From Pseudomonadota bacterium (GTDB taxonomy: Bacteria > Pseudomonadota > Alphaproteobacteria > Rhizobiales > Rhizobiaceae): a stretch of 35,495 nucleotides of DNA. Numbering within the stretch: position 1 is the first letter of the stretch; every line of letters begins with the position of its first letter. The notes under the pieces were generated by a model. That model was not told the DNA's origin and did no database searches. It worked only from the letters and a program-made list of their open reading frames with translations. The position numbers and the translations under genes are program-made. Shown here one piece after another: positions 8,454-15,959 of the stretch. Location of the stretch: the NCBI GenBank assembly GCA_023390055.1, contig JAEWDP010000157.1, positions 1 through 35,495 on the forward strand. Reading direction: 5' to 3'.

Positions 8454-9490
8454 AGCGAGCCCCCTCTTCTGTTAACGAGAATGATAAGAAAGATCAGGTA
8501 CGGGGCACCCAATGCACCGGTTACAATGCCTACGGGGTAACGTCCAGGTAGCAGAAACTGGCCCACATAATCGCCAAGCAGCACCAACACCGCACCGACC
8601 AGTGCAGACGGGATCAGCAGCGATCCGCTGTTACCCATGATGCGGGCTGCAATCGATCCGGACAGAAATGCCACAAAGGAAATCGGCCCCGCCACGGCGG
8701 TTGCAACTGAAATGACGCCAACGGCCGTCACCATAACGATTGCGCGGGTCTGAGAGACATGTGTCCCTAATGCAGCGGCCGTATCATCGCCGAGCTTCAA
8801 GGTGTCGAGATCGCGTGCACGTGTCAGAAGAATTCCACCAAAGGTGATGAGTGCAAAAAGGACGGGAATAGTCTGGTCAAGTCGAGCGCCATTGACGCTA
8901 CCCGTTAGCCAGCGCATGGCTTCCTGCAGGCTCCACGCAGGAGCTCGCGACAGAATATAGGCGATAAGGCTTTCGAGCATGGCGGAAATGCCGATGCCGA
9001 CCAGAATCAGGCGGGTACCAGCGACACCATTGCGAAAAGACAGTCCATAAATCGACAACGCAACGCCGATGCCTGCAAGTACGGCGAAAATTGATACGGC
9101 AGGACCACTCAGTTGCAGAACAACAATGGCGAATACTGCTGCAGCACTGGCACCGACATTGATGCCAATAATATCGGGGCTGGCAAGAGGGTTGCGCAGC
9201 ATGATCTGGAAGGCAGAACCACCCAGACCAAAGCTTAGCCCCACCAAGAGCGAAAGCAGTGCACGGGGCAAACGCAATTGACCCACGGTGAAACTGGCTC
9301 CGGCAACGTCCTCTCCCAGTATGACCCGTATGACATCGCCAGGTGATGTATAACTCTGGCCCTGGACCAGGGAAATGGCAATCAACGAGCCAACAATCGC
9401 GACCAGAACCATGATCATCAGCCGTCTTCTGGTGATTCGGTTACGCCTGTCGCATGCGACGCGCTCGATGGAAGACTGCAGCAGCATCAT
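8450..9490 (-). CDS. Ferric siderophore ABC transporter permease (FecCD family, second subunit)
   Basis: This is an inner-membrane permease of the FecCD/BtuC family, 346 residues from the ATG at 9490, which overlaps the stop of the first permease as ATGA. The frame remains open upstream to 9751, but that part is antisense-like and Cys/Arg-rich, so it was excluded. Family features include RLPRALLSLLVGLSFGLGGSAFQ, RNPLASPDIIGINVGASAAA and LGDDTAAALG, with about nine to ten membrane helices. The C-terminal LPGRYPVGIVTGALGAPYLIFLI is the usual end of these permeases. It should pair with the product of 9487-10530 to form the channel. Confidence 0.94.
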   Translation of the reverse strand: MMLLQSSIERVACDRRNRITRRRLMIMVLVAIVGSLIAISLVQGQSYTSPGDVIRVILGEDVAGASFTVGQLRLPRALLSLLVGLSFGLGGSAFQIMLRNPLASPDIIGINVGASAAAVFAIVVLQLSGPAVSIFAVLAGIGVALSIYGLSFRNGVAGTRLILVGIGISAMLESLIAYILSRAPAWSLQEAMRWLTGSVNGARLDQTIPVLFALITFGGILLTRARDLDTLKLGDDTAAALGTHVSQTRAIVMVTAVGVISVATAVAGPISFVAFLSGSIAARIMGNSGSLLIPSALVGAVLVLLGDYVGQFLLPGRYPVGIVTGALGAPYLIFLIILVNRRGGSL

Positions 9491-10530
9491 AGATCTCGAA
9501 CCCGTTGTCGTCTGACGATCCAGATAAAGAACGGTGCTCCGACAAAGGCCGTGACGATACCAACCTCCAATTCGTTCGGTCTGGCGATGATGCGGCCAAC
9601 AACATCGGCGGCCAGTAGCAGACAAGAACCGGTAATTGCCGAGAAGGGAAGTAACCAGCGATGATCGACCCCTACTAGCAAACGGCACAGGTGCGGCACG
9701 ATCAGGCCGACAAAACCGATCGGCCCGCAAACAGCCGTGGTCGCCCCGCACAGAAGTATTGCAGAAAGGGCGGCCATTGCGCGGGCCAGAGCGACACGTT
9801 CGCCCAATCCTGCGGCCATTTCATCCCCCAGCGCCAGAGAGTTCAGGCGTTTCGCTGACAGCATGGCCAGCACGAGACCAATGGCCAAGAAAGGCAGGGC
9901 ATGCCAGATGGAATTGAATGTTGCTCCACCCACTCCGCCAACCTGCCATGAGCGTATGCCGCCGGCAATGTCGGCGCGAGGGAGAACGATTGCAAGGACG
10001 AGCGATGCAAATGCAACAGATGTCGCGACACCCGCCAATGCAAGCTTGAGCGGAGTCGCACCTCCCCGCCCCAGCGACCCGATTGTATAGACAAATACAG
10101 CTGAAATTCCGGCACCTGTTACCGCCGTCCAGATATAGGCATTGGCCGAGGAAATACCGAACCAGGCAATACCCACAACGACAGCCAATGAGGCGCCGAG
10201 ATTGACACCCAGAATGCCGGGATCTGCCAATGGATTGCGTGTTACGCCTTGCATGATCGCACCGGACAAGCCAAGAGCACCTCCCGCAAGTCCTGCCAGA
10301 ATGGTTCTTGGTATCCGGACGGCTACGGCGGCCTGACCGATGTTGTCGTTTGCGCCAGCAAGGGCCGACAGAATATCACCCCAACCGACATGACGGGTTC
10401 CAACTGCAACTGATGAAATCAACAGTAGACCAAGGCAGGCGGTGACGACGCAAAGGCACACAAACCTGGTCCCATTTGTGCGATGAAAAGCAATCATGCG
10501 TATTGCCGATATGCCCTTGCTTGCCATCAT
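9487..10530 (-). CDS. Ferric siderophore ABC transporter permease (FecCD family, first subunit)
   Basis: This is an inner-membrane permease of 347 residues, paralogous to its downstream neighbour. It contains RIPRTILAGLAGGALGLSGAIMQ, RNPLADPGILGVNLGAS, LGDEMAAGLGERV and CGPIGFVGLIVPHLCR, the last being the strongly conserved coupling region that contacts the ATPase. It ends with the typical ELEVGIVTAFVGAPFFIWIVRR. Its ATG at 10530 overlaps the stop of the binding-protein gene (ATGATG context), so the operon is translationally coupled. Substrate is inferred as ferric siderophore from family and neighbours. Confidence 0.94.
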   Translation of the reverse strand: MMASKGISAIRMIAFHRTNGTRFVCLCVVTACLGLLLISSVAVGTRHVGWGDILSALAGANDNIGQAAVAVRIPRTILAGLAGGALGLSGAIMQGVTRNPLADPGILGVNLGASLAVVVGIAWFGISSANAYIWTAVTGAGISAVFVYTIGSLGRGGATPLKLALAGVATSVAFASLVLAIVLPRADIAGGIRSWQVGGVGGATFNSIWHALPFLAIGLVLAMLSAKRLNSLALGDEMAAGLGERVALARAMAALSAILLCGATTAVCGPIGFVGLIVPHLCRLLVGVDHRWLLPFSAITGSCLLLAADVVGRIIARPNELEVGIVTAFVGAPFFIWIVRRQRVRDL

Positions 10531-11525
10531 TCGGCTTTAGCGGCTGCATTGGATAGACGTGTAATATAGTCTTCCAGCACCCATGGGATGGACAGTGGCG
10601 TCGGATTGGCAGCCGTTCCCAGGGGATCACGTCCGAGCATGACCACTGCACCATGGGCGACAGCCGGCATCCGTGACATCAGAGGATCCGCCAGCAGTGC
10701 ATCCAGAAGTGCCTGCCCACCGTAGGTTACGACAATATCGACATCGTCGAAGGCATCAATTCGTTCAGCACTGATTGCGCCTGCGAACTGGCCCGGAACG
10801 GAGGCTTCGGCGACGCTCCTGGGCGTGCTCAGGCCAAGATCCTGGAAGAATTTCACCCGCGTATCGTTGGTCGTGTAGAAATTCACGAGGCTGAGGTTGG
10901 TCGTATCCAGATGCGTAATGAACATTGCCGACTTACCATTAATTTCCGGATGGCGACTGATGGCATCACTTATTTTTCCTTCAATCTGCGATATCAGTGC
11001 CTCGCCCTTTGCAGCCAGCCCCAGGCCTTTGCTGTTGAAGCGGATCATTTCACGCCAGTCCGTTGCCCAGGGAGATTGCGGATAGGCAACGACTGGAGCG
11101 ATCTGACTCAAGATATCGTATTCTGATTGGCTAAGACCCGAATAGGAAGCAAGGATCACGTCAGGCCTGGTAGCGGCAACTGCCTCGAAGTCGATCCCGT
11201 CACCCTCATCGAAAAGCACAGGCTTGTCTCCACCAAGTTCGACCAGCTTCTTCGATACCCATGGCAACATGCCATCATTGTCGTCGTCACCAAAGTTTGC
11301 CGCCGCGAAACCGACAGGAACGATCCCGAGCGCCAGCGGCACCTCGTGATTTGCCCAGGCAACAGTCGCCACGCGCTCCGGTTTCTTCGTAATCGTCGTG
11401 ACCCCCAGCGCGTGTTCTAAGACGATGGGGTATTGCGTGCCTTCCTCAGCCCAGGCAGCGGTAGATGAGAAAAATGAAATGCATGCCGCTGCAATGATTG
11501 CCGGAAAACCAAGGGATAGCAGCAT
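10527..11525 (-). CDS. Periplasmic iron-siderophore-binding protein (FepB/FhuD-like)
   Basis: This is the periplasmic ligand-binding component of the importer, 332 residues from the ATG at 11525, with GGAG eight bases upstream. The signal peptide runs through AACISFFSSTAAWA. The mature domain shows the class III binding-protein pattern: TTITKKPERVATVAWANHEVPLALGIVPVG, then RPDVILASYSGLSQSEYDIL, and a second lobe with DDVDIVVTYGG. There is no lipobox, so a soluble periplasmic protein is expected. The frame continues upstream to 11627, but those codons precede the signal peptide. It is first in the operon and diverges from the TonB receptor gene at 11844. Confidence 0.93.
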   Translation of the reverse strand: MLLSLGFPAIIAAACISFFSSTAAWAEEGTQYPIVLEHALGVTTITKKPERVATVAWANHEVPLALGIVPVGFAAANFGDDDNDGMLPWVSKKLVELGGDKPVLFDEGDGIDFEAVAATRPDVILASYSGLSQSEYDILSQIAPVVAYPQSPWATDWREMIRFNSKGLGLAAKGEALISQIEGKISDAISRHPEINGKSAMFITHLDTTNLSLVNFYTTNDTRVKFFQDLGLSTPRSVAEASVPGQFAGAISAERIDAFDDVDIVVTYGGQALLDALLADPLMSRMPAVAHGAVVMLGRDPLGTAANPTPLSIPWVLEDYITRLSNAAAKAE

Positions 11526-11546
11526 GGGCTTTTCTCCAGAACGTTT

Positions 11547-11562
11547 AAGTGGACCTCCACTT
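11547..11562. promoter_or_regulatory. Perfect 7-bp inverted repeat just upstream of the binding-protein gene
   Basis: AAGTGGA and TCCACTT form an exact inverted repeat separated by CC. It lies 22 bases before the start codon of the siderophore-binding protein, within the likely 5' untranslated region or promoter. It could be an operator or an mRNA hairpin near the ribosome site; nothing in the sequence decides between these. Confidence 0.35.
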
Positions 11563-11620
11563 TCAGGTTCAGCCGGTATCGTCAAGACGCGTGCGAGTAC
11601 CCTGCCCGCTGGCTGTAAAC

Positions 11621-11650
11621 TTTCCATGGTTTCCTACAAATTCCAGGAAA
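11621..11650. promoter_or_regulatory. TTCC repeat array / dyad in the divergent siderophore promoter region
   Basis: TTCC occurs three times on the plus strand at 11622, 11631 and 11641, spaced 9 and 10 bases. The inner part also forms the dyad TTTCCT-N9-AGGAAA (11630-11650). Half-sites repeated at about one helical turn are how many AraC-family regulators bind, and an araC-type gene lies nearby at 14165-15127. The 318-base gap 11526-11843 also holds dyads at 11547-11562 and 11736-11761. No TGA-N9-TCA iron-box was found in it. Confidence 0.35.
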
Positions 11651-11735
11651 TTTACAATACTGGACAAACATGCTCAAGTTACTGGCGATCCTGTGTATGC
11701 CAACTTGTCTGTTCCGGCCATCGACCGGAGCAGCA

Positions 11736-11761
11736 ACCTTGATCCATGGGGGTATCAAGGT
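11736..11761. promoter_or_regulatory. Perfect 8-bp inverted repeat upstream of TonB receptor
   Basis: ACCTTGAT and ATCAAGGT are exact reverse complements separated by 10 bases, ending 82 bases before the receptor start. It may be an operator or a leader hairpin. A smaller TCCGG/CCGGA dyad lies just upstream. Confidence 0.3.
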
Positions 11762-11843
11762 GAGGCGGGCATGCTTGCCAACCAACATTTTGGTGATGCC
11801 GATTGCCAATCAGTGTCGTTACCAGCAAGAGTGAGTCCGGAAC

Positions 11844-13967
11844 TTGACGATCAAAACCGTTTCCAACATCCGTAAAAGCATAACGGCACGCATCAGCCAT
11901 AGACATGCAGCACTTCTCGCCTGCACCGCACTTATCGTCGCTGGACCCACGCATGCTCAGGACGTTTCGAGTTCCGGAACTACCGTCCTTGAAACCATCA
12001 CGATTGAGGGAACGGCAACTGGCGACAACGATATGAACTCAATCGTCGCAACCGGCACCTCCAGTGGAAGCGGGATGCGGACGGATATCCTCGCCACGCC
12101 GGCATCAATTTCCGTCATTACTGCCAAGGAAATCCAACAGCGCCGCGCCCAGAATGTGGAGGATATCCTACAATATAGCGCAGGTGTTGCGACCGATTTC
12201 TATGGCTCGGATGATCGGTTTGATTTCTTCAAGATTCGGGGGTTCGACGCCTACACATACCGAGACGGATTGACGCTTGGGGCTCCCTTCGGTGGTATTC
12301 GTGAAGAACCGTATGCATACGATCGCGTTGAAATCCTCAGGGGCGCCAATTCAACGGTCTTCGGGGTTTCCGATCCAGGCGGTTCAGTCAACTATGTTAC
12401 CAAAAAACCCAAAGATATAAGGTTCGGCGAAGTTTACGCTACCGGTGGGCTCAACAACCATGCCGAAACCGGATTCGACTTTGGCGATAATATCACGAGC
12501 GATGGCACATTGTCATACCGACTTACCGGTAAAGTCAGAAATGCCGACGCCGAGTATGACTACTCACAAAATGACGCAAAGTTCTTCATGGGTGGCCTGA
12601 CATGGCGGCCAACAGATGCAACGAACCTGACGATCGTCTATGACCATCTGAACACGGACGGGGTCCCTGGCAGCGGGGGGCATCCCGTCGGTTCGAACTT
12701 CGATAGAAGCAGGTTCTTTGGGGAACCCGACTATAACTATCGTGATGTCGACAGAGATTCAGTCAGCGTGTTTTTCAATCACGATTTTGGCTCTGGGCTG
12801 AGTTTTAGTTCGAGCGCGCGCTATAGCGATACCAAGAGCACTTTCGGCTACGCTTATATCGCGAGTACTCCAACAAACGGTTCGACAATCGCGCCCCGAG
12901 ATTTCTTCGCGAATGATTCTTCGAGCGAAGATTTCATCATAGATGCCAATGTAGAATATGAAACCTCCGTCGCCGATATCGAGAGCCGCAGCCTTCTCGG
13001 TATACAGTACCAGGATACTCGTTCCAATAATCGGATCTATTGGGGTAATGCGCCAGCGATCGACTGGACAAATCCGATCTATTCAGGTGCACCTGGTTCG
13101 GTCGCCATAATCCAGGATAGGCGCAGCGATCAACAGACAAAGGCCATCTACTTTCAGCAGGAGCTGACATTCTTCGACAACCTGATCGCCACCATCGGGG
13201 TGCGAAATGACTGGATTGACCTCGAACAGACGAATAATCTTTCCAGCACTGTGGATGAAGACAATCTCAGCGAATTTACTAAACGTGCGGCACTTACATA
13301 CAAGGTGACGGATGAAGTCGCGACCTACGTAAGCTATGCAGAATCGGTTCTTCCGGGCGCCTTGACGATCGAGCCCGAGCGAGGCGAGCAATGGGAGATC
13401 GGTGTCAAATACCGTCCGACAGAATTTCCTGCCCTGTTCAGTGCCGCGGTTTACGATCTAACCAAGAGTAATATCACCCGTACAAATCCTGCGACAGGGC
13501 GCGATGAAACTATCGGAAAGGTCGGCGTTCGCGGTATAGATCTGGAGGCAAAGGCTGAGGTGACTGATAATCTTAGTCTGACGGCGGCCTATTCCTATAT
13601 GGAATCCGAGATCATTGCCAACGGGACAGGAGGCAATGAAGGAAACGAACTATCGTTCGTTCCCAATCAATTGGCATCACTATGGATCAACTACACCATA
13701 CCCGGTAATGGAATCCGAGGTGACATGAACTTTGGGCTTGGGGCACGCTATTCTGGATCCTATTACTTTGACGACGCCAATACTCAGTCCACTGGCGATA
13801 GCATTATCTTCGATGCGGCCTTCAGCTATGCAATTCAGGAAAACACTTCATTTGAGGTGAATGTAACCAACCTGTTTGATGAAAAACATGTCGCATATGG
13901 TGGCTTCGGAGCGGACTTCTATAATCCTGGTCGCGCCGTATACGCTACATTGCGTCATACGTGGTAG
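11844..13967 (+). CDS. TonB-dependent siderophore receptor (FhuA/FhuE/FoxA-like)
   Basis: This is an outer-membrane, TonB-energised gated barrel that imports a ferric siderophore. The 707-residue precursor has a signal peptide ending near GPTHAQD, a TonB-box-like ETITIEG, and a plug domain (TPASISVITAKEIQQRRAQNVEDILQYSAG, then IRGFDAYTYRDG, VEILRGANSTVFG and GGSVNYVTKKP). A long beta-barrel follows, ending in the aromatic terminus RAVYATLRHTW with W as last residue. Plug and NYVTKKP patterns favour the hydroxamate or mixed siderophore group. The start is TTG, the first possible codon after an in-frame stop at 11832, and its ribosome site is weak. It diverges from the cognate ABC importer operon. 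Confidence 0.93.
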   Translation: MTIKTVSNIRKSITARISHRHAALLACTALIVAGPTHAQDVSSSGTTVLETITIEGTATGDNDMNSIVATGTSSGSGMRTDILATPASISVITAKEIQQRRAQNVEDILQYSAGVATDFYGSDDRFDFFKIRGFDAYTYRDGLTLGAPFGGIREEPYAYDRVEILRGANSTVFGVSDPGGSVNYVTKKPKDIRFGEVYATGGLNNHAETGFDFGDNITSDGTLSYRLTGKVRNADAEYDYSQNDAKFFMGGLTWRPTDATNLTIVYDHLNTDGVPGSGGHPVGSNFDRSRFFGEPDYNYRDVDRDSVSVFFNHDFGSGLSFSSSARYSDTKSTFGYAYIASTPTNGSTIAPRDFFANDSSSEDFIIDANVEYETSVADIESRSLLGIQYQDTRSNNRIYWGNAPAIDWTNPIYSGAPGSVAIIQDRRSDQQTKAIYFQQELTFFDNLIATIGVRNDWIDLEQTNNLSSTVDEDNLSEFTKRAALTYKVTDEVATYVSYAESVLPGALTIEPERGEQWEIGVKYRPTEFPALFSAAVYDLTKSNITRTNPATGRDETIGKVGVRGIDLEAKAEVTDNLSLTAAYSYMESEIIANGTGGNEGNELSFVPNQLASLWINYTIPGNGIRGDMNFGLGARYSGSYYFDDANTQSTGDSIIFDAAFSYAIQENTSFEVNVTNLFDEKHVAYGGFGADFYNPGRAVYATLRHTW

Positions 13968-14083
13968 CAAACGATACCCCAGCAACGAGCTGTGCCGCTG
14001 GCAAACAAAAGGTGGGAGGCGACCCGACTTGGTGGGTCACGGCACAGATCGCGATGGCGGCAGGCGTTGGACACCGCATGGAA

Positions 14084-14104
14084 GCCGCATCGGCCTCGTT
14101 TTTT
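14084..14104 (+). terminator. Possible short rho-independent terminator after the receptor gene
   Basis: A 4-bp GC stem (GCCG-CAT-CGGC) is followed after four bases by six T residues. It lies about 120 bases past the receptor stop and before the convergent araC-type gene. The stem is short, so the call is tentative. Confidence 0.4.
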
Positions 14105-14164
14105 ATAGAGAAGACGGTTGGGCTATGCCGGGACATTCGAACTTCATCGAGTGCAATTTCGCAC

Positions 14165-15127
14165 TCAACCAATCTGCCTTAAGCGCCGCCAGGCAGCTGG
14201 CGTTTCACCAACCACCTGGCGGAAGGCTTTCGTCAGGTGGGCCTGGTCCGAGAACCCGAGCTGCGCCGCAATATCAGCAACCGTCAGCTTGCTCTTTGAC
14301 AGAAGTTCCTGAGCCAGTTCGATGCGCCGCGCCAGTTGCCATTGCAGTGGAGTTTTTCCAGTTGTCTGCTTGAAAACATTTGCAAACCAGCTCTCCGACA
14401 AACCAACAATCTCGGCCATTTCCGCCACAGCCAAGCGCCCATCACTCTTTTCGTTGAAGCGAGCGATCAACTTGTTCAGTTGGGCCTGTGTGAGCCTGCC
14501 GTTGACCGGCACCCTTTCGCTCATCGGGATATCAAGCAGGCCCGTGACAATGCTACCGACAAGCGTTTCTGCGAATATGGGATGTCTGGATGGATTAGAG
14601 ACCTCGTCGACAACCAACCCGGCCAGGCTCTCAATCGCCGGGACATCCTGCAATTCAACCGGGCGACGCACGGCGGCAAGTGCATGTGAGGTCCCGAGCG
14701 ATGGCGCCAGATAGCGCAAAAGACGATCTCGATGGAGATGAATATCAAGATGTGAGAAACGGTACCAGGATGTAAAGCTCGTCCACAATGGTACCCCTGC
14801 GGGAACATAGATGGCGCGCGACATAGGTCGACCATCCTGTCCACGGAGTCCTTCCTGGTTCGACATCCGGATATGCGGCGAAACATCGCTGAAGAAAATC
14901 ACAATGCGGGGGTCAGGTGACAGATAATAGCCTTTCGCACCGGACTGACCTTCAGCTTCCCAGAATACACTCACAAGGCCGTCCAGCCCGCGCCATTTGA
15001 CAGGGACAATTGGCCGGATACCTTCGGTGTAACAAGTCATGGAGTGCAGGTAGCTCAATGTAGCCAACCGCTTGTGATTATCGATGTTGTTGTCCGCGCT
15101 TTGGGTCGGAGCCCGACAATGGAACAT
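14165..15127 (-). CDS. AraC-family transcriptional regulator, probably of the siderophore locus
   Basis: This is a DNA-binding regulator of 320 residues. The N-terminal part is a ligand-sensing domain without a motif I can name. The C-terminal ~100 residues form the AraC double helix-turn-helix: RLAVAEMAEIVGLSESWFANVFKQTTGKTPLQW, then KLTVADIAAQLGFSDQAHLTKAFRQVVGETPAAWRR. It converges with the receptor gene, and its promoter has an iron-box, so it probably activates siderophore uptake when iron is scarce and its siderophore is present. That role is inferred from position. An alternative start is the internal ATG at 15040 (MTCYTEGIRP); neither start has a strong ribosome site. Confidence 0.88.
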   Translation of the reverse strand: MFHCRAPTQSADNNIDNHKRLATLSYLHSMTCYTEGIRPIVPVKWRGLDGLVSVFWEAEGQSGAKGYYLSPDPRIVIFFSDVSPHIRMSNQEGLRGQDGRPMSRAIYVPAGVPLWTSFTSWYRFSHLDIHLHRDRLLRYLAPSLGTSHALAAVRRPVELQDVPAIESLAGLVVDEVSNPSRHPIFAETLVGSIVTGLLDIPMSERVPVNGRLTQAQLNKLIARFNEKSDGRLAVAEMAEIVGLSESWFANVFKQTTGKTPLQWQLARRIELAQELLSKSKLTVADIAAQLGFSDQAHLTKAFRQVVGETPAAWRRLRQIG

Positions 15128-15193
15128 CTCATTGGCGCCAGTTTCTCCACGGCATGGTCTAAGGCCTCAACGATCGTGATGATGGTACACCAT

Positions 15194-15226
15194 CCACATA
15201 CATGACAATTCTTATCATGTATGTGG
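15194..15226. promoter_or_regulatory. Perfect 12-bp inverted repeat containing an iron-box (TGA-N9-TCA), upstream of araC-type gene
   Basis: CCACATACATGA and TCATGTATGTGG are exact reverse complements around a 9-base centre. The core TGACAATTCTTATCA (15203-15217) fits the rhizobial iron-responsive operator TGA-N9-TCA. On the other strand, TGATAAG-A-ATTGTCA also matches 12 of 14 arm positions of the 7-1-7 Fur consensus. It lies 67-99 bases upstream of the araC-type start, suiting iron repression by RirA or a Fur-family protein. The remainder of the 318-base gap 15128-15445 shows no other feature besides the stress-protein ribosome site. Confidence 0.6.
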
Positions 15227-15445
15227 AGCACTGCAAGATGCTCGTGCAGTCGTTTACTCAGACCTTCCTTCAACTGTTAGAAAACATCAGGCCAGGGGCG
15301 ATGCCGTCTTGTGCAATTATGCCGCTGCAGTAGAGGTAGCAGCAGTGATGTGCATCGGCTAAGATCCGTCGAGATCCAAAGGGCGCGTCACCGGCAATGA
15401 AAAACCCAAACCGGGAAACGTTACGCCAAAGACAGGGAATTCACA

Positions 15446-15883
15446 GTGTACAAGCACATTCTTATTCCGACAGATAACTCAGAGATCTCCAATCGAGCAA
15501 TGGAGCAAGCATTTAGCTTTGCCAAGGATGTTGGGGCTAAGGTCACGCTGCTGATGGTTGTCGAGCCATTCCAGGTCCTGACGGCAAACCCGGAAGGCCT
15601 GCATGAGGCCTATGCACAGATAGACCAGCAAAACGTTGAGGCGGCAAAAGCAGCATTACGCGACGGCAAGGCACTTGCCGAAACACACGGCCTTAAATGT
15701 GAGGTCCTTACAAGCAAAAATACGGATCCGGCGGGCGTGATCGTACGCACTGCCGAGGATGCCGGTTGCGATCTCATTGCCATGGCATCGCATGGGAAAG
15801 GTGGTTTCAAGGCCTTCATGCTGGGTAGTGTTACGATGAAAGTCCTTGCCCAGTCCAAGACCCCTGTCCTGGTGTATCGTTGA
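15446..15883 (+). CDS. Universal stress protein (UspA family)
   Basis: This is a small cytosolic UspA-fold protein of 145 residues, usually tied to growth arrest or energy stress. It begins YKHILIPTDNSEISNRAMEQA, the family's first strand and helix, and ends with LIAMASHGKGGFKAFMLGSVTMKVLAQSKTPVLVYR. The nucleotide-binding signature G-x2-G-x9-G-S is nearly intact, with the first Gly replaced by Ala (ASHG...LGS), so ATP binding is likely but not certain. The start is GTG at 15446 with AGGGA seven bases upstream. It stands alone between the araC-type gene and the hydrolase and probably has its own promoter. Confidence 0.93.
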   Translation: MYKHILIPTDNSEISNRAMEQAFSFAKDVGAKVTLLMVVEPFQVLTANPEGLHEAYAQIDQQNVEAAKAALRDGKALAETHGLKCEVLTSKNTDPAGVIVRTAEDAGCDLIAMASHGKGGFKAFMLGSVTMKVLAQSKTPVLVYR

Positions 15884-15913
15884 TCAGGAAGCGTCCTTGA
15901 TAACAGCAGTATA

Positions 15914-15940
15914 TCCGGGGAGTTGGTGGGTCTCCCCGGA
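15914..15940. terminator. Hairpin terminator between convergent stress-protein and hydrolase genes
   Basis: TCCGGGGAG and CTCCCCGGA form a perfect 9-bp GC-rich stem with a 9-base loop. It sits 30 bases past the usp stop and 20 bases past the stop of the opposing hydrolase gene, a classic place for a two-way terminator. Neither side has a strong T run. Confidence 0.6.
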
Positions 15941-15959
15941 ATACGAATGGGATTGGCTG

